Positions 7,717-14,881 of a stretch of 23,627 nt of DNA are shown here, in pieces; the first letter of the stretch is position 1, and every line of letters begins with the position of its first letter. The DNA comes from a virus. The stretch is taken from IMG/VR virus record IMGVR_UViG_3300032287_001110, positions 1 to 23,627 of that record, one strand, 5' to 3'. The notes under the pieces are model-generated. The model searched no databases and was not told the origin of the DNA. It saw only the letters and a list, made by a program, of their open reading frames with translations. Position numbers and translations under genes: made by a program.

Positions 7717-7962
7717 TTAGCAAATTTTGCCTTTAGTCTTACCACGGATAGCCGCACGATCAATCATGCCGCCGTTAGCCTTTTTTGTGTAACTACGCAG
7801 CATCTTTTCCAGCTCAGCATCCTCATTCGCATCAATATCGCGCCTGATTTGAATGGTGTTGATGGGCTTACCCTTCTTTTTGCGGCTTACTGTCTGCTCG
7901 CCTTCGATAGACGCGATAAGAGCAGCCATGCCCAGCTTTTCGGCATCAGAAATACCAGCCAT
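7717..7962 (-). CDS. Small protein with C-terminal KTKGKIC tag
   Basis: 81 residues. The first 60 look helical and charged (MAGISDAEKLGMAALIASIE; INTIQIRRDIDANEDAEL), and the end is the basic tag GGMIDRAAIRGKTKGKIC. That tail matches the large neighbour's SVRGDG...KGKVC and the repeat style of the 178-aa protein. The start overlaps the previous stop (TAATG), and the next gene begins 10 nt after its stop behind an AAGGAG site. Here a foldable domain carries the tag, so the tag looks like a portable module. Function unknown. Confidence 0.7.
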   Translation of the reverse strand: MAGISDAEKLGMAALIASIEGEQTVSRKKKGKPINTIQIRRDIDANEDAELEKMLRSYTKKANGGMIDRAAIRGKTKGKIC

Positions 7963-8147
7963 TACTTTTTCCTTACTTTCCGGGCTTCGCTCAACGCGAT
8001 AGCAATTGCCTGTTTTGGGTTCTTCACGGTCGGGCCTTTCTTGGAGCCGGAGTGAAGCTTGCCCGCCTTAAATTCTTTCATCACCTTCTTGACCTTCTTC
8101 GGGGCCATCAGGATTTGCTTGCTCATGCTGGGTCGAGATACTGCCAT
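7962..8147 (-). CDS. Small basic conserved phage protein (DUF6496-like)
   Basis: 61 residues from the ATG that follows the endolysin stop by one base. Sequence: MAVSRPSMSKQILMAPKKVK, then a basic helix, then SGSKKGPTVKNPKQAIAIAL and a Lys/Arg tail. The KLHSGSKKGP.V.NPKQAIAIALSEARK pattern recurs in a family of tiny basic proteins in phage and bacterial genomes; I recall it as DUF6496 but cannot verify that. A later in-frame ATG (MSKQ, 8126) lacks a ribosome site. Its size, charge and conserved NPKQAIAIAL helix suggest nucleic-acid binding. The next gene overlaps its stop (TAATG). Confidence 0.65.
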   Translation of the reverse strand: MAVSRPSMSKQILMAPKKVKKVMKEFKAGKLHSGSKKGPTVKNPKQAIAIALSEARKVRKK

Positions 8148-8148
8148 G

Positions 8149-8634
8149 TTACCGCTCGTTCGTTGAGAGTTTGGTTTTGGAAGTTGTCCAGACCCTGCCT
8201 GTTTTAGACATGGGGAATGTGTTAGGCCAGCGGGTCTCGGTGTGACGGTCTTTCGCCACGCGGGCAACCGAAACCTTGTCGCTCTGATTGCCACCGAGAA
8301 TGTGGTATGCCTCACTGTCCTCGGCGACATAGAAGCCAACGTGACCACCACCGGGGCGCTTGAACACCATTATAGCACCAAGGCACGGCTCGCAGGAGCG
8401 TTCATACTTCTCCCAGCTAAGGGCAGATAGGGCGTCCTGTTTCACGGGAAACCCCGCCTCTTTCATGCAGTGGCCCACGAACAGGCCGCACCACGGGACG
8501 CTGTCTTCCTTATAGAAGGACGAGATCCAGCCGCCCAACTTCTTGGCCCAGCCAATGATCTTTGGGTTGTTTGCCTTGCCAGCGAACTCTGTTGTGCCGT
8601 TCAAGCTGTAGGCAATTCTCATCCAAGGGGGCAT
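8149..8634 (-). CDS. Endolysin, TIGR02594-like Cys/His peptidase
   Basis: 161 residues. The catalytic cysteine lies in VPWCGLFVGHCMKEAGFPV (about residues 46-64). The histidine lies in GGGHVGFYVAEDS, and GGNQSDKVSVARV follows. This W-C-G-x-F ... GGHVGF ... LGGNQSD order defines the TIGR02594 family of NlpC/P60- or CHAP-like peptidoglycan hydrolases used as phage endolysins. There is no signal peptide, so export depends on the holin two genes upstream. The ATG 8634 overlaps the stop of the coiled-coil membrane protein gene (TGATG). It would cleave peptide bonds in the host wall at lysis. Confidence 0.85.
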   Translation of the reverse strand: MPPWMRIAYSLNGTTEFAGKANNPKIIGWAKKLGGWISSFYKEDSVPWCGLFVGHCMKEAGFPVKQDALSALSWEKYERSCEPCLGAIMVFKRPGGGHVGFYVAEDSEAYHILGGNQSDKVSVARVAKDRHTETRWPNTFPMSKTGRVWTTSKTKLSTNER

Positions 8635-8849
8635 CAGAACTTCCACGGGATCATAGAGACGATCTTGATAAGGATACCGCCAAGGGCTGCGCCAATGCCG
8701 CCGACCAGCATGAATACTTTCCAGCCGCCAGAGGCTTCATCTAATTTCTTGCGGATGAAGCGGATGTCATCTCTCATCTCCGTCATGTCTTTCTCAAGAC
8801 GCTCTACCTGAACTTCCAATCGGGCCACAGCAATATCCACATTACTCAT
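8634..8849 (-). CDS. Coiled-coil protein with one C-terminal membrane helix (lysis accessory)
   Basis: 71 residues. Residues 5-42 form a heptad-like coiled coil (VARLEVQVERLEKDMTEMRD), followed by a Gly-rich transmembrane helix (VFMLVGGIGAALGGILIKIV) and a short WKF end. It lies between holin and endolysin with TGATG overlaps on both sides, so it belongs to the lysis cassette. XhlA-like haemolysin proteins and some accessory lysis proteins share this layout. A spanin is less likely, since the coil precedes the membrane helix and no lipoprotein partner is seen. Confidence 0.65.
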   Translation of the reverse strand: MSNVDIAVARLEVQVERLEKDMTEMRDDIRFIRKKLDEASGGWKVFMLVGGIGAALGGILIKIVSMIPWKF

Positions 8850-9250
8850 CACTTCGCCGTCCCCTTCCACTTATCAAAGCTCCGGGCTGCGGTTACACCG
8901 AGCATGGCTGTTACAAGGGCCATCATGGCCTCTGTGTTGGGTTCTGGGAGCGGGGTTGTAACGCCGACAATAGCAAGGAACCAAGAGAGGATTGGTTGGA
9001 GGAGAAAAGCATAGCCAAGGGAAATACCGCCCATCCAGCCGATGAAAGGGCGCCATCCGGCGACGAAGATGCTTGAGTGTGCTGCTTCAACTTTGTTTAC
9101 CTCCATCTGGGCGTTCGATTGCTCGGCAGCATACTTCAGGAGGTCTGCCTGCATCTCAAGTGTGGCACGTTCTTTTGCTGCCGGATCAGGTATCCGGTCA
9201 ACAAGCTTTTCGATCATCTTAAGGCCGGGGCCAAGGAGTGCCTGAAACAT
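8849..9250 (-). CDS. Holin (GTA-type three-transmembrane-like)
   Basis: 133 residues from ATG 9250, which overlaps the previous stop (TGATG). Residues 1-55 are an amphipathic helical region (IEKLVDRIPDPAAKERATLE). Membrane segments follow: FIGWMGGISLGYAFLLQPIL, continuing into SWFLAIVGV, and later MMALVTAMLGVTAARSF. The phrase FVAGWRPFIGWMGG and the ending ARSFDKWKG are typical of the holin family first described in gene transfer agents of Alphaproteobacteria. It would form inner-membrane holes that let the endolysin reach the wall. The lysis cassette order is holin, coiled-coil protein, endolysin. Confidence 0.8.
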   Translation of the reverse strand: MFQALLGPGLKMIEKLVDRIPDPAAKERATLEMQADLLKYAAEQSNAQMEVNKVEAAHSSIFVAGWRPFIGWMGGISLGYAFLLQPILSWFLAIVGVTTPLPEPNTEAMMALVTAMLGVTAARSFDKWKGTAK

Positions 9251-9405
9251 CACTTACCCTTCTTCATGCCTTGGAGGTTGGCAACGAGAGACGGGTATTT
9301 TGTGCCCGTTTTCTTAGCAAAGGCCTTGGCCTTCTGCTTCTGTGCGGGTGTCATCTTTTTCGGGGTTTTGGACGGGCTCTTAGTTTCCCAAACTGGCTTC
9401 TTCAT
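9250..9405 (-). CDS. Very small Lys-rich phage protein
   Basis: A 51-residue gene: MKKPVWETKSPSKTPKKMTP, then a basic helix, then KYPSLVANLQGMKKGK. Both ends overlap neighbours (ATGA at the start, TGATG at the stop), which supports translation. The core pattern TPAQK..AKA.A...G..YP.LV.N....KK matches a recurrent class of tiny basic proteins in phages of marine and freshwater bacteria. It sits directly after another small basic protein and before the holin. Function unknown. Confidence 0.7.
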   Translation of the reverse strand: MKKPVWETKSPSKTPKKMTPAQKQKAKAFAKKTGTKYPSLVANLQGMKKGK

Positions 9406-9698
9406 TTCTTGCCCTTCTTGGATATGGCCGCAGCCTTCTTCTTGGCGTCAGCCTTAGAGTTGGCGCCCCAAGCCTTAAGGCTCAGAAGTAGGCGTGTAGG
9501 CTCACCATTTGGTTTGCGTTCTGGACCCGGCATGTTTCCCATGCGGGCGAGGAAACTGGCGCGGCGAGGATTGGCCCCGGCCTTGACCGGTGCCTTCAGG
9601 TTCATGCCCTGAGCCTTCGCGGAGGCGCGTCCCTTGGCGTTTAATCCACCAGCGGCGTTCTTGCCTTCTTTACGGGTCCATGCAGGAGACTTAGCCAT
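9402..9698 (-). CDS. Small basic conserved phage protein (DUF6321-like)
   Basis: 98 residues, strongly basic. The N-terminal half has a recognisable conserved block: SPAWTRKEGKNAAGGLNAKG followed by RASAKAQGMNLKAPV, then RRASFLARMGNMPGPERKPN. The SPAW.R.EGKN..GGLN.KGR ... RRxSFxARM pattern defines a short phage protein family that I recall as DUF6321 (from memory, not checked). The tail is Ala/Lys-rich (SKADAKKKAAAISKKGKK). It is coupled to a virion protein gene upstream and to the 51-aa gene downstream (ATGA). A DNA-binding virion or packaging role fits the charge but is not established. Confidence 0.7.
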   Translation of the reverse strand: MAKSPAWTRKEGKNAAGGLNAKGRASAKAQGMNLKAPVKAGANPRRASFLARMGNMPGPERKPNGEPTRLLLSLKAWGANSKADAKKKAAAISKKGKK

Positions 9699-10477
9699 TA
9701 TGCACCGTCATTCTTTACCAACAACAATATGAACATTGAGGAGCAAGCGTTGTTAGCCGAGCTACCAAAAGCCTGAGCCTCAATGGTTGTCTTTTCGGGA
9801 ACAGCAACGGGGTACTCAAAGACATAATCTGCCGTCCCGTTGTTGAGGGTCGTAATCGCGACGGTCATGCGGATGTCGTTCGTGCCTCTTGTCATGAGCC
9901 TGCCCGTGACAGCGTTCGTTCCGCCAGCTTGCCCCGCCGAGAACAGGCCTTGGCTCAGGTAAGCTGTGTAGCCAGCCGGGACAGTGTAGCTTCCCGTCAC
10001 CCGTGAGTTGTAGTCGTATGCAATGATGTCGTAGATGGTTGCTGGAACCCCGGCAGTTAAGTTGCCCGTTCCGAAGTAGATGTTGCCAGCAGCGCCATTC
10101 AAACTTCCGGCAGTCATCACATACGCGGAGTTGATGTGCAGATATGACTTTGTGGTTAAAACGGCAGTCTGGCCGTTCATTGTCACAACCTCAGAAATAG
10201 AGGCGTGGTTGGCGTCCAAACCGCCAATGTAAACAGTTCTAGCCCCGGTCCCGTTTGAAGCGTCATTCGCACTTGCGGAGCTTACCTTCATCTGGATTGC
10301 AGCCGCTGGGAACAGCAGTGTGCCATCACCCGGCCAAACCGTTTCTATGGATGTGTCCACATCTGGATTGTAACCAAATACGGTTACAGGTGTGTGCCAA
10401 GCAACCTGACCACGGGAAACCTGAAGCTCGAATGGCTCGAACTTGCCGCGTTGTGTTACCGAAGCAATTTCCGCCAC
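9698..10477 (-). CDS. Beta-rich virion protein with GTG start
   Basis: 259 residues, almost entirely beta-prone. Early on it has VAWHTPVTVFGYNPDVDTSI and ETVWPGDGTLLFPAAAIQMK, and later VTGSYTVPAGYTAYLSQGLF and FEYPVAVPEKTTIEAQAFG. This WxxVxVFGYNxDV...ETVWPGDGxxxFP pattern recurs in virion proteins of diverse phages, probably as a jelly-roll-like decoration or fibre-base domain. The start is GTG 10477, chosen because a perfect AGGAGG lies 5 nt upstream and no in-frame ATG is close. The sequence is not repetitive, unlike the fibre. Confidence 0.75.
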   Translation of the reverse strand: MAEIASVTQRGKFEPFELQVSRGQVAWHTPVTVFGYNPDVDTSIETVWPGDGTLLFPAAAIQMKVSSASANDASNGTGARTVYIGGLDANHASISEVVTMNGQTAVLTTKSYLHINSAYVMTAGSLNGAAGNIYFGTGNLTAGVPATIYDIIAYDYNSRVTGSYTVPAGYTAYLSQGLFSAGQAGGTNAVTGRLMTRGTNDIRMTVAITTLNNGTADYVFEYPVAVPEKTTIEAQAFGSSANNACSSMFILLLVKNDGA

Positions 10478-10489
10478 CCGAGCCTCCTG

Positions 10490-10771
10490 TTAAGCCTGAT
10501 AGAACACAGTCACCGAAGTGGCGCTGGTGAGGTCGAGATAGACATTGGTCTCAAAAAGGATACCGTCATCCGGGATAAGAATGTTCCCAGAGAAGGCGGC
10601 ACCAATAGCCACGCTAAGGAGTGCGGTCCCACCGGAGCCACCGTTCTTGAGGACGATAGACCCGGCAGATGTTGTTGTGCAGTGGATACCCTTCACACGG
10701 GCGCGGGAACCATAAATGCTCCCGTCATCCGTGCGAGTGGTAGCCTGAATGTTGGAATTACTCAGAGCCAT
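10490..10771 (-). CDS. Small beta-rich virion protein
   Basis: 93 residues, starting at an ATG with AGGAGG 5 nt upstream. Motifs include SRARVKGIHCTTTSAGSIVL and KNGGSGGTALLSVAIG, then GNILIPDDGILFETNVYLDL. Proteins with the xxRVKGIxxxxxxxAGSIVLKxGxSGGT pattern are common small late proteins of marine phages and probably form a single beta-sandwich. It lies between two other beta-rich virion genes downstream of the capsid gene. It could be a decoration or head-fibre subunit; the sequence alone does not decide. Confidence 0.65.
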   Translation of the reverse strand: MALSNSNIQATTRTDDGSIYGSRARVKGIHCTTTSAGSIVLKNGGSGGTALLSVAIGAAFSGNILIPDDGILFETNVYLDLTSATSVTVFYQA

Positions 10772-10793
10772 GCTGGCCTCCTATGAGGCTAAA

Positions 10794-11285
10794 TTATGAG
10801 ACAGCGGCGCTGAACGGAGTAGCCGGGGTGCCGGAGCCAACCAGATTGGCAGTTACAATGTAGTCGCCAACGGCAACGTCACGAACTGTGATGATCGAGC
10901 CAGCGAGACCACCTGTGGTGCTGCCGTTCATTGTGATCGTGTCGGAGGCCGGGAGGGTGCCAAACAGGGCGGCAGTAGTGCCACCAACGCTGGCAAAGCC
11001 ATTGAGAGTGTCAGTGGCGTTGGCAACCTGAATGATGCCGTTGCTTGTGAACGTGGTGCCAACAAGGAACGTGTAAACAGCCTGCGAGCCTGTCGAGGCA
11101 GGCAGCGTAACTGTCATACCAGCGGCGCGGTTCAGGGGGATGATTTCGCCATTGTAGGCATCAGCAAGGCCATTGGCCGATGTGATGACGAGTGTGGCGC
11201 TGGTGACAGAAGTTGCAACCGCGTCTGTGCCAGTGATAAAGCCAGCCTTAGATACGACTGGACCGGAAAATGTTGTAGTGCCCAT
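10794..11285 (-). CDS. Beta-rich head or decoration protein
   Basis: 163 residues. The N-terminus MGTTTFSGPVVSKAGFITG is characteristic of a widespread small virion protein of marine phages. Then come IIPLNRAAGMTVTLPASTGS, VYTFLVGTTFTSNGIIQVAN and SGTPATPFSAAVS at the end. The fold is expected to be all-beta. It is the first gene after the terminator that closes the capsid operon. The ribosome site is AGAGG at 8 nt. Its place beside the major capsid gene suggests a surface decoration protein, but tail attachment is possible too. Confidence 0.65.
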   Translation of the reverse strand: MGTTTFSGPVVSKAGFITGTDAVATSVTSATLVITSANGLADAYNGEIIPLNRAAGMTVTLPASTGSQAVYTFLVGTTFTSNGIIQVANATDTLNGFASVGGTTAALFGTLPASDTITMNGSTTGGLAGSIITVRDVAVGDYIVTANLVGSGTPATPFSAAVS

Positions 11286-11370
11286 GAGAATAACCTCTTT
11301 GCAGGAGAATGCGGCCTAGTCTCTGCAACGTCTGCCGGGACCAGTCTAGGCTGCGGGATTTTACCCGGAC
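11286..11370. other. Leader between the capsid terminator and the next gene
   Basis: This short stretch contains a 6-bp inverted repeat, GCCTAG (11314-11319) and CTAGGC (11346-11351), and a small CGGG/CCCG hairpin next to the terminator. No convincing -35/-10 pair was found. If the terminator is efficient, a promoter must exist here or read-through must supply the downstream virion genes. Confidence 0.3.
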
Positions 11371-11401
11371 AAAAGAAAGGAGGGGGAGCCGAAGCTCCCC
11401 C
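11371..11401 (-). terminator. Strong intrinsic terminator after the major capsid gene
   Basis: On the minus strand GGGGGAGC (11401-11394), loop TTCG, GCTCCCCC (11389-11382), then TCCTTTCTTTT. An 8-bp GC-rich stem closed by a UUCG tetraloop and a T-rich tail is a textbook intrinsic terminator. It begins 7 nt after the capsid stop codon and would separate the very abundant capsid message from the genes that follow. Confidence 0.9.
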
Positions 11402-11407
11402 AGCCAA

Positions 11408-12319
11408 TTACGCACCCGGCGAACCGAAGATGCCAAGCGGGTCAGACGCGCCGAACGAATAACGCTCGCGAGCCTTGTAACGCACGTTGCCTGTATCGAA
11501 GTCACCGTCCATAGAGGTGTTCATCGGGCTGCGTTCGAAGTGCTTCATGCCATTCGGAACGTCAGTGATGAGGAACCACGCATCAACGTCTGTCAGATAA
11601 TGGTTGACAGAGTAGCCTTCGGGGATCGTCCCGTTGGTCTTGATGGCGTTGATGTCGTTGTCAGCGGTCGCTGTGCGGAGTTCAGTCTCCAGCAAGCGAG
11701 TAGCAACGAACATCAGGGACGGCGGGACGATCAGCTTGCGGGGTTTAGCCGCAATCAAAAGGCCACGCTGATCCTTGAAGCCAGCGATCTGAATGACCGC
11801 AGCTTCGAGGGAGGTTTCGTTCAGGTCGGCAGCAGTCGATGGGGTGTTGGAGTTGTAGCCGCCACCAACCAGCGTGTGCTGGGTGCTGAACAGGGAAACG
11901 CCGTCACCCGAGGTGAACGAGCCGCCAGAGAAGCCGCTGTTGAGCGGGAAGGCAGCTTTGACCTGCTTCGTGTAGGCCATCGCGCGAGCCAGAGCCTTTG
12001 TATAACGAGCCGAGAGGCTGTCAGAGAGGTTGTCTTCCATAGCTTCTTCCGTGATGGAGAAGCCCATGGCGATGGTTTCGTGGTTGTAGCGAGCAGTCCA
12101 TGCTTCCTGAGCATTGTCATAGCTGATGGCAGAGCCTTCATTCTTGACAGGAGCAGCAGCGAAGCCGGAGAGCTGCACTTCTTCTTCGAACGAACGCTCG
12201 GAAGATTCAGTTTCGTAAATCTCCTCATGTTCGTTTTCGTACTTCTTGTATTCCAGACCGAACAGAGCGTTCAAGCCGGGGAGCAGTTCCTTAAGGAGCT
12301 GAGCGCGGGAAATAGCCAT
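11408..12319 (-). CDS. Major capsid protein (HK97-fold expected)
   Basis: 303 residues. The N-terminal part MAISRAQLLKELLPGLNALF and the acidic SSERSFEEEVQLSGF are followed by AAPVKNEGSAISYDNAQEAW and ETIAMGFSITEEAMEDNL. Next is a loop with DGVSLFSTQHTLVGGG, then RGLLIAAKPRKLIVPPSLMF and DVDAWFLITDVPNGMKHF. It ends in NVRYKARERYSFGASDPLGI. This order matches a major capsid family very common in environmental podoviruses, and residues near the end are characteristic of HK97-fold subunits. A 415-residue-per-hexamer-type extension is absent, so it is a compact subunit. A strong terminator follows and AAGGAG (9-nt spacing) precedes the ATG. Confidence 0.88.
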   Translation of the reverse strand: MAISRAQLLKELLPGLNALFGLEYKKYENEHEEIYETESSERSFEEEVQLSGFAAAPVKNEGSAISYDNAQEAWTARYNHETIAMGFSITEEAMEDNLSDSLSARYTKALARAMAYTKQVKAAFPLNSGFSGGSFTSGDGVSLFSTQHTLVGGGYNSNTPSTAADLNETSLEAAVIQIAGFKDQRGLLIAAKPRKLIVPPSLMFVATRLLETELRTATADNDINAIKTNGTIPEGYSVNHYLTDVDAWFLITDVPNGMKHFERSPMNTSMDGDFDTGNVRYKARERYSFGASDPLGIFGSPGA

Positions 12320-12332
12320 GTGTCAGGACTCC

Positions 12333-12947
12333 TTAAATGCCTGTGGGGTTCAAGTAAGAATGACCACCAGCAACCACCTGAGAGGTGACGTTGGGGGCGT
12401 TCCACTTAACCAGAATGTCGGTGAAGGCGTCACCCACAGCCGAATCGGGGCCGTTGACAAAGCCAACGATACGAAGCGGAAGAGTGGCTGTCACGGCGAT
12501 GGCGGAACCATCAGCAGCCACTGTAGAGTTGCCTGTGGAGGTGCTGCCCGAAGCCGCGAGGAGCGAGATGTTCGTACCAAGAGCGGTCTGTGCAACGGCT
12601 TCATCAGCCTGAACCTGCATGACAATATCGGGATCATCCACGACATAAGCAACAGCGTCCGAAGCTACTGTGCCTGTTGGCCAGTACTGCTTGTAGACAG
12701 GAATGTTCAGGTTAGGATCGGTGTAGGCGCAACCTACAAACACGCCCACCACGCCTGTGGCGGGTACTGTGGTTGTAACGGTGGCAGCTACGACCACGCC
12801 ATCAGCCGAAATGGTGACGGGCTGGCCATAGAATAGGTTGGCGGCATACGCGGACGCAATCTTGATGAGACGGGTAGAACCAGCGTAGGGCTGACCGCCA
12901 ATAAGATTCACGGGGCGCAGGCCATAGGGGGCTGCTGTATTAGACAT
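12333..12947 (-). CDS. Capsid-associated structural protein
   Basis: 204 residues. The opening SNTAAPYGLRPVNLIGGQPY and then AYAANLFYGQPVTISADGVV are typical of a family encoded just before the major capsid gene in many marine phages. Later segments include VFVGCAYTDPNLNIPVYKQY and ADEAVAQTALGTNISLLAAS. The chain is beta-rich with no membrane or catalytic signature. The position, between a scaffold-side gene and the capsid gene, suggests a head decoration or head-stabilising protein. The capsid gene follows after 13 nt with its own ribosome site. Confidence 0.7.
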   Translation of the reverse strand: MSNTAAPYGLRPVNLIGGQPYAGSTRLIKIASAYAANLFYGQPVTISADGVVVAATVTTTVPATGVVGVFVGCAYTDPNLNIPVYKQYWPTGTVASDAVAYVVDDPDIVMQVQADEAVAQTALGTNISLLAASGSTSTGNSTVAADGSAIAVTATLPLRIVGFVNGPDSAVGDAFTDILVKWNAPNVTSQVVAGGHSYLNPTGI

Positions 12948-12990
12948 ATTGTCTTACCTCGTTTGTTGTTGATTGGCGGTCAGTTACCCT

Positions 12991-13452
12991 TTAGCCGGGT
13001 TTCCGTCCGCCGCCGAATGAAACTCGCGTAGATTTTTCTGGCCGCATCAGCGGCATACGCGGGTCGTTTTCACGCATGAAATTGCTGTCAACGGAATCCA
13101 CTTGGTTGTCGGACATTTGCTTGTAGTAAGCATTGCGCTCATCCACAACTTCATCCGGCGCCTTGCAGAGAAGCAGACCACCAATTTCAATGTTGTCAGT
13201 AAACTGGCTGTTACGGTCTTTTAGAACTGTAACCTCCGGGTGTTCGGAAGCCTTTACGGGTTCCCAACCCTGACGGAACTTGGAGCTTACGTTGGTATTG
13301 TCGATGGCACCCTGAGTGGCTGTCCGTACCCAGCGGTACTTGTAACCAGCTTCTTGGTTTGCCTCGGGCAACACGGACGGAGGCGTCCAACCCTTCTTGC
13401 GCGAACTCGTTTCGCGTGTTTCGCTTTCGCGTGGAATGCGCTTATCAGCCAT
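12991..13452 (-). CDS. Conserved head-region protein of unknown function
   Basis: 153 residues, charged and probably only partly folded. The N-terminus is basic/acidic mixed (MADKRIPRESETRETSSRKK). A middle block has GYKYRWVRTATQGAIDNTNV and SSKFRQGWEPVKASEHPEV, and near the end is DERNAYYKQMSDNQVDSVDS. The RWVRTxxxGxxDxxNVxxxxxxGWEPV pattern recurs in proteins between scaffold and capsid genes of related phages. It overlaps the scaffold gene by 8 nt and has its own GAGG site. A role in head assembly is inferred from position. Confidence 0.65.
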   Translation of the reverse strand: MADKRIPRESETRETSSRKKGWTPPSVLPEANQEAGYKYRWVRTATQGAIDNTNVSSKFRQGWEPVKASEHPEVTVLKDRNSQFTDNIEIGGLLLCKAPDEVVDERNAYYKQMSDNQVDSVDSNFMRENDPRMPLMRPEKSTRVSFGGGRKPG

Positions 13453-14398
13453 TTGTGGACCTCATTTTTTCGGCGGCATACTGCTCGACCGTTAGACCAA
13501 GACGCTTAGCGAGAGACACCTCAGTCGCCGTCAGTTTTACTTGCTTGCGCGGCTTTGCAGCGGAGCTGCGTGACGCCGGAGCCACTACGTTAGAAGCCTG
13601 TTGACGATTGCTCTGAGCCTGACGGCTATCATTCTCAGAATCATCAAACATCTCTGGGAAACGCTTTCGAATTTCCCCGTCGATGGTTTGCCAGTATTCC
13701 TCAGTACGAGGGTCTACTCCATCGAATACTACAATGCGATCATGGATGTGCTTTGCGTAGTTAGTCATCATCTGATCGCGACCAAACCAAGTATTACGCT
13801 TGGCCCAGTCAAGTGCTTTTGGGTCAGTCGGCTGGCGAACTACAGGCTCATAAGCCTGCTGTTGCGGCTGTTGCTGCTGCCCCTCACCCCTATTATACAC
13901 GGGGCGGTAACTTTCTGCACTAGCCTTCTGGACCGAAAGGTTCGCAAGCCGCTCCTGAGATGCTGCAATAGCGTCTGCATCCCCGGCCTCGTATGCGTCC
14001 TTAAACTTCTTCCGAGCTAAATCAAGCTCGGCATCGACCTTGCTTTTGGCGGATTCGACAAGAATTTCCTCCCCCTTGCGGAGAGCCTCTTCCATTCGCC
14101 GCTTATCCTCCATGAGTCGGCGGGCCAGACCGGTGGCTTCGTCAAGCTGACGAGATGCCTCTTCCTTGGCTCGGCGTTCCTCATGATACTCAAACTTGAG
14201 CTTCTTGATGCGCTTCTGTACACCTTCGGAATAATTGGCGATTTCGTCGTCGCCCGGAATTTCCGGTGTGGCACCTTCAGGGCGGCGAGGCCGACCCTTA
14301 TCCTGCTCAGGAGTATCGTCAATGATCTCAATATCCATATCGGATGTTGATACACTGACCGGGGTTTTGTCTTCGTAGTCTACTGTTACGTCACTCAT
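13445..14398 (-). CDS. Capsid scaffold protein
   Basis: 317 residues from ATG 14398, six bases inside a possible TTG start at 14404. The N-terminal 60 residues are acidic. A long charged coiled coil follows (about residues 60-165: KRIKKLKFEYHEERRAKEEA; DKRRMEEALRKGEEILVES). Next comes a Gln-rich linker, a segment with ALDWAKRNTWFGRDQMMTNY, and a basic C-terminus ending GLTVEQYAAEKMRSTNG. Acidic coiled-coil proteins with a basic C-terminal helix, encoded between portal and major capsid genes, are the typical scaffold of tailed phages: they nucleate prohead assembly and then leave. The GroES-like gene lies directly upstream. Confidence 0.8.
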   Translation of the reverse strand: MSDVTVDYEDKTPVSVSTSDMDIEIIDDTPEQDKGRPRRPEGATPEIPGDDEIANYSEGVQKRIKKLKFEYHEERRAKEEASRQLDEATGLARRLMEDKRRMEEALRKGEEILVESAKSKVDAELDLARKKFKDAYEAGDADAIAASQERLANLSVQKASAESYRPVYNRGEGQQQQPQQQAYEPVVRQPTDPKALDWAKRNTWFGRDQMMTNYAKHIHDRIVVFDGVDPRTEEYWQTIDGEIRKRFPEMFDDSENDSRQAQSNRQQASNVVAPASRSSAAKPRKQVKLTATEVSLAKRLGLTVEQYAAEKMRSTNG

Positions 14399-14400
14399 GC

Positions 14401-14778
14401 TCAAGCCCTCTCATAGCCACGGGGGTCTTCGACAACAGCCTCAACGGTATCATCGTTGATGAGGCGGAACTCTCGACCGTAAAGCTTAAATCGGGTGCCT
14501 GAATACGAGCGGAAAATCACCCAATCACCCTCTTTGCAATACGGACCACTCGCGAAACGCGATTCGTCAGCATAGCAATCTGGACCCATCTTCAAGACAA
14601 AACCGAGAATAGATGCAGTTTCTTCTCTCTTGCGAAGATCTTCTGGCCGAATGATGCCGCCAGCAGTCTTCTCTTCTGAGTCGGGTAGGGCAATTAGAAT
14701 CCGATACCCTTTTGGCATCGGAAGCTGGCTTGCTGTCTTGGGTTCTACCGAGACGGAAGCCGTTTCTTTTTTCGTCAT
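14401..14778 (-). CDS. Phage GroES-like co-chaperonin
   Basis: 125 residues. After a polar N-terminus, LPMPKGYRILIALPDSEEKT matches the first strands of the Cpn10 fold. TAGGIIRPEDLRKREETAS corresponds to the mobile loop that contacts GroEL, here GGIIRP in place of the usual GGIVL. ILGFVLKMGPDCYADESRF and CKEGDWVIFRSYSGTRFKLY follow the GxVxxxGxG and VGDxVxF motifs of GroES. The extra length lies mainly in the central loop, as in T4 gp31-type proteins. It would pair with host GroEL to fold the capsid protein, fitting its place between portal and scaffold genes. The ribosome site is AGAGG at 4 nt. Confidence 0.85.
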   Translation of the reverse strand: MTKKETASVSVEPKTASQLPMPKGYRILIALPDSEEKTAGGIIRPEDLRKREETASILGFVLKMGPDCYADESRFASGPYCKEGDWVIFRSYSGTRFKLYGREFRLINDDTVEAVVEDPRGYERA

Positions 14779-14848
14779 TTTACCTCTTGCGACTTATACG
14801 GTGCCGAAACCGCTGTGATTGAATAGGTGCAAACACAGTCCCTTAGCT

Positions 14849-14872
14849 CAATAATACCACCTATAGAGGTGG
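14849..14872 (-). terminator. Possible weak terminator after the 64-aa gene
   Basis: On the minus strand CCACCT (14872-14867), loop CTAT, AGGTGG (14862-14857), then TATTATTG. The stem is perfect but only 6 bp and the tail is an interrupted T-run. It lies 10 nt after the stop of the coiled-coil gene, inside the only gap of the portal-scaffold operon, so it may be an RNA-processing or attenuation hairpin rather than a true terminator. Confidence 0.45.
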
Positions 14873-14881
14873 CTTCCAATA

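Noticed and set aside
11309-12388. 359-codon plus-strand frame opposite the capsid gene
   Set aside because: An antisense artefact of the capsid gene's codon use; the capsid protein is clear on the minus strand.
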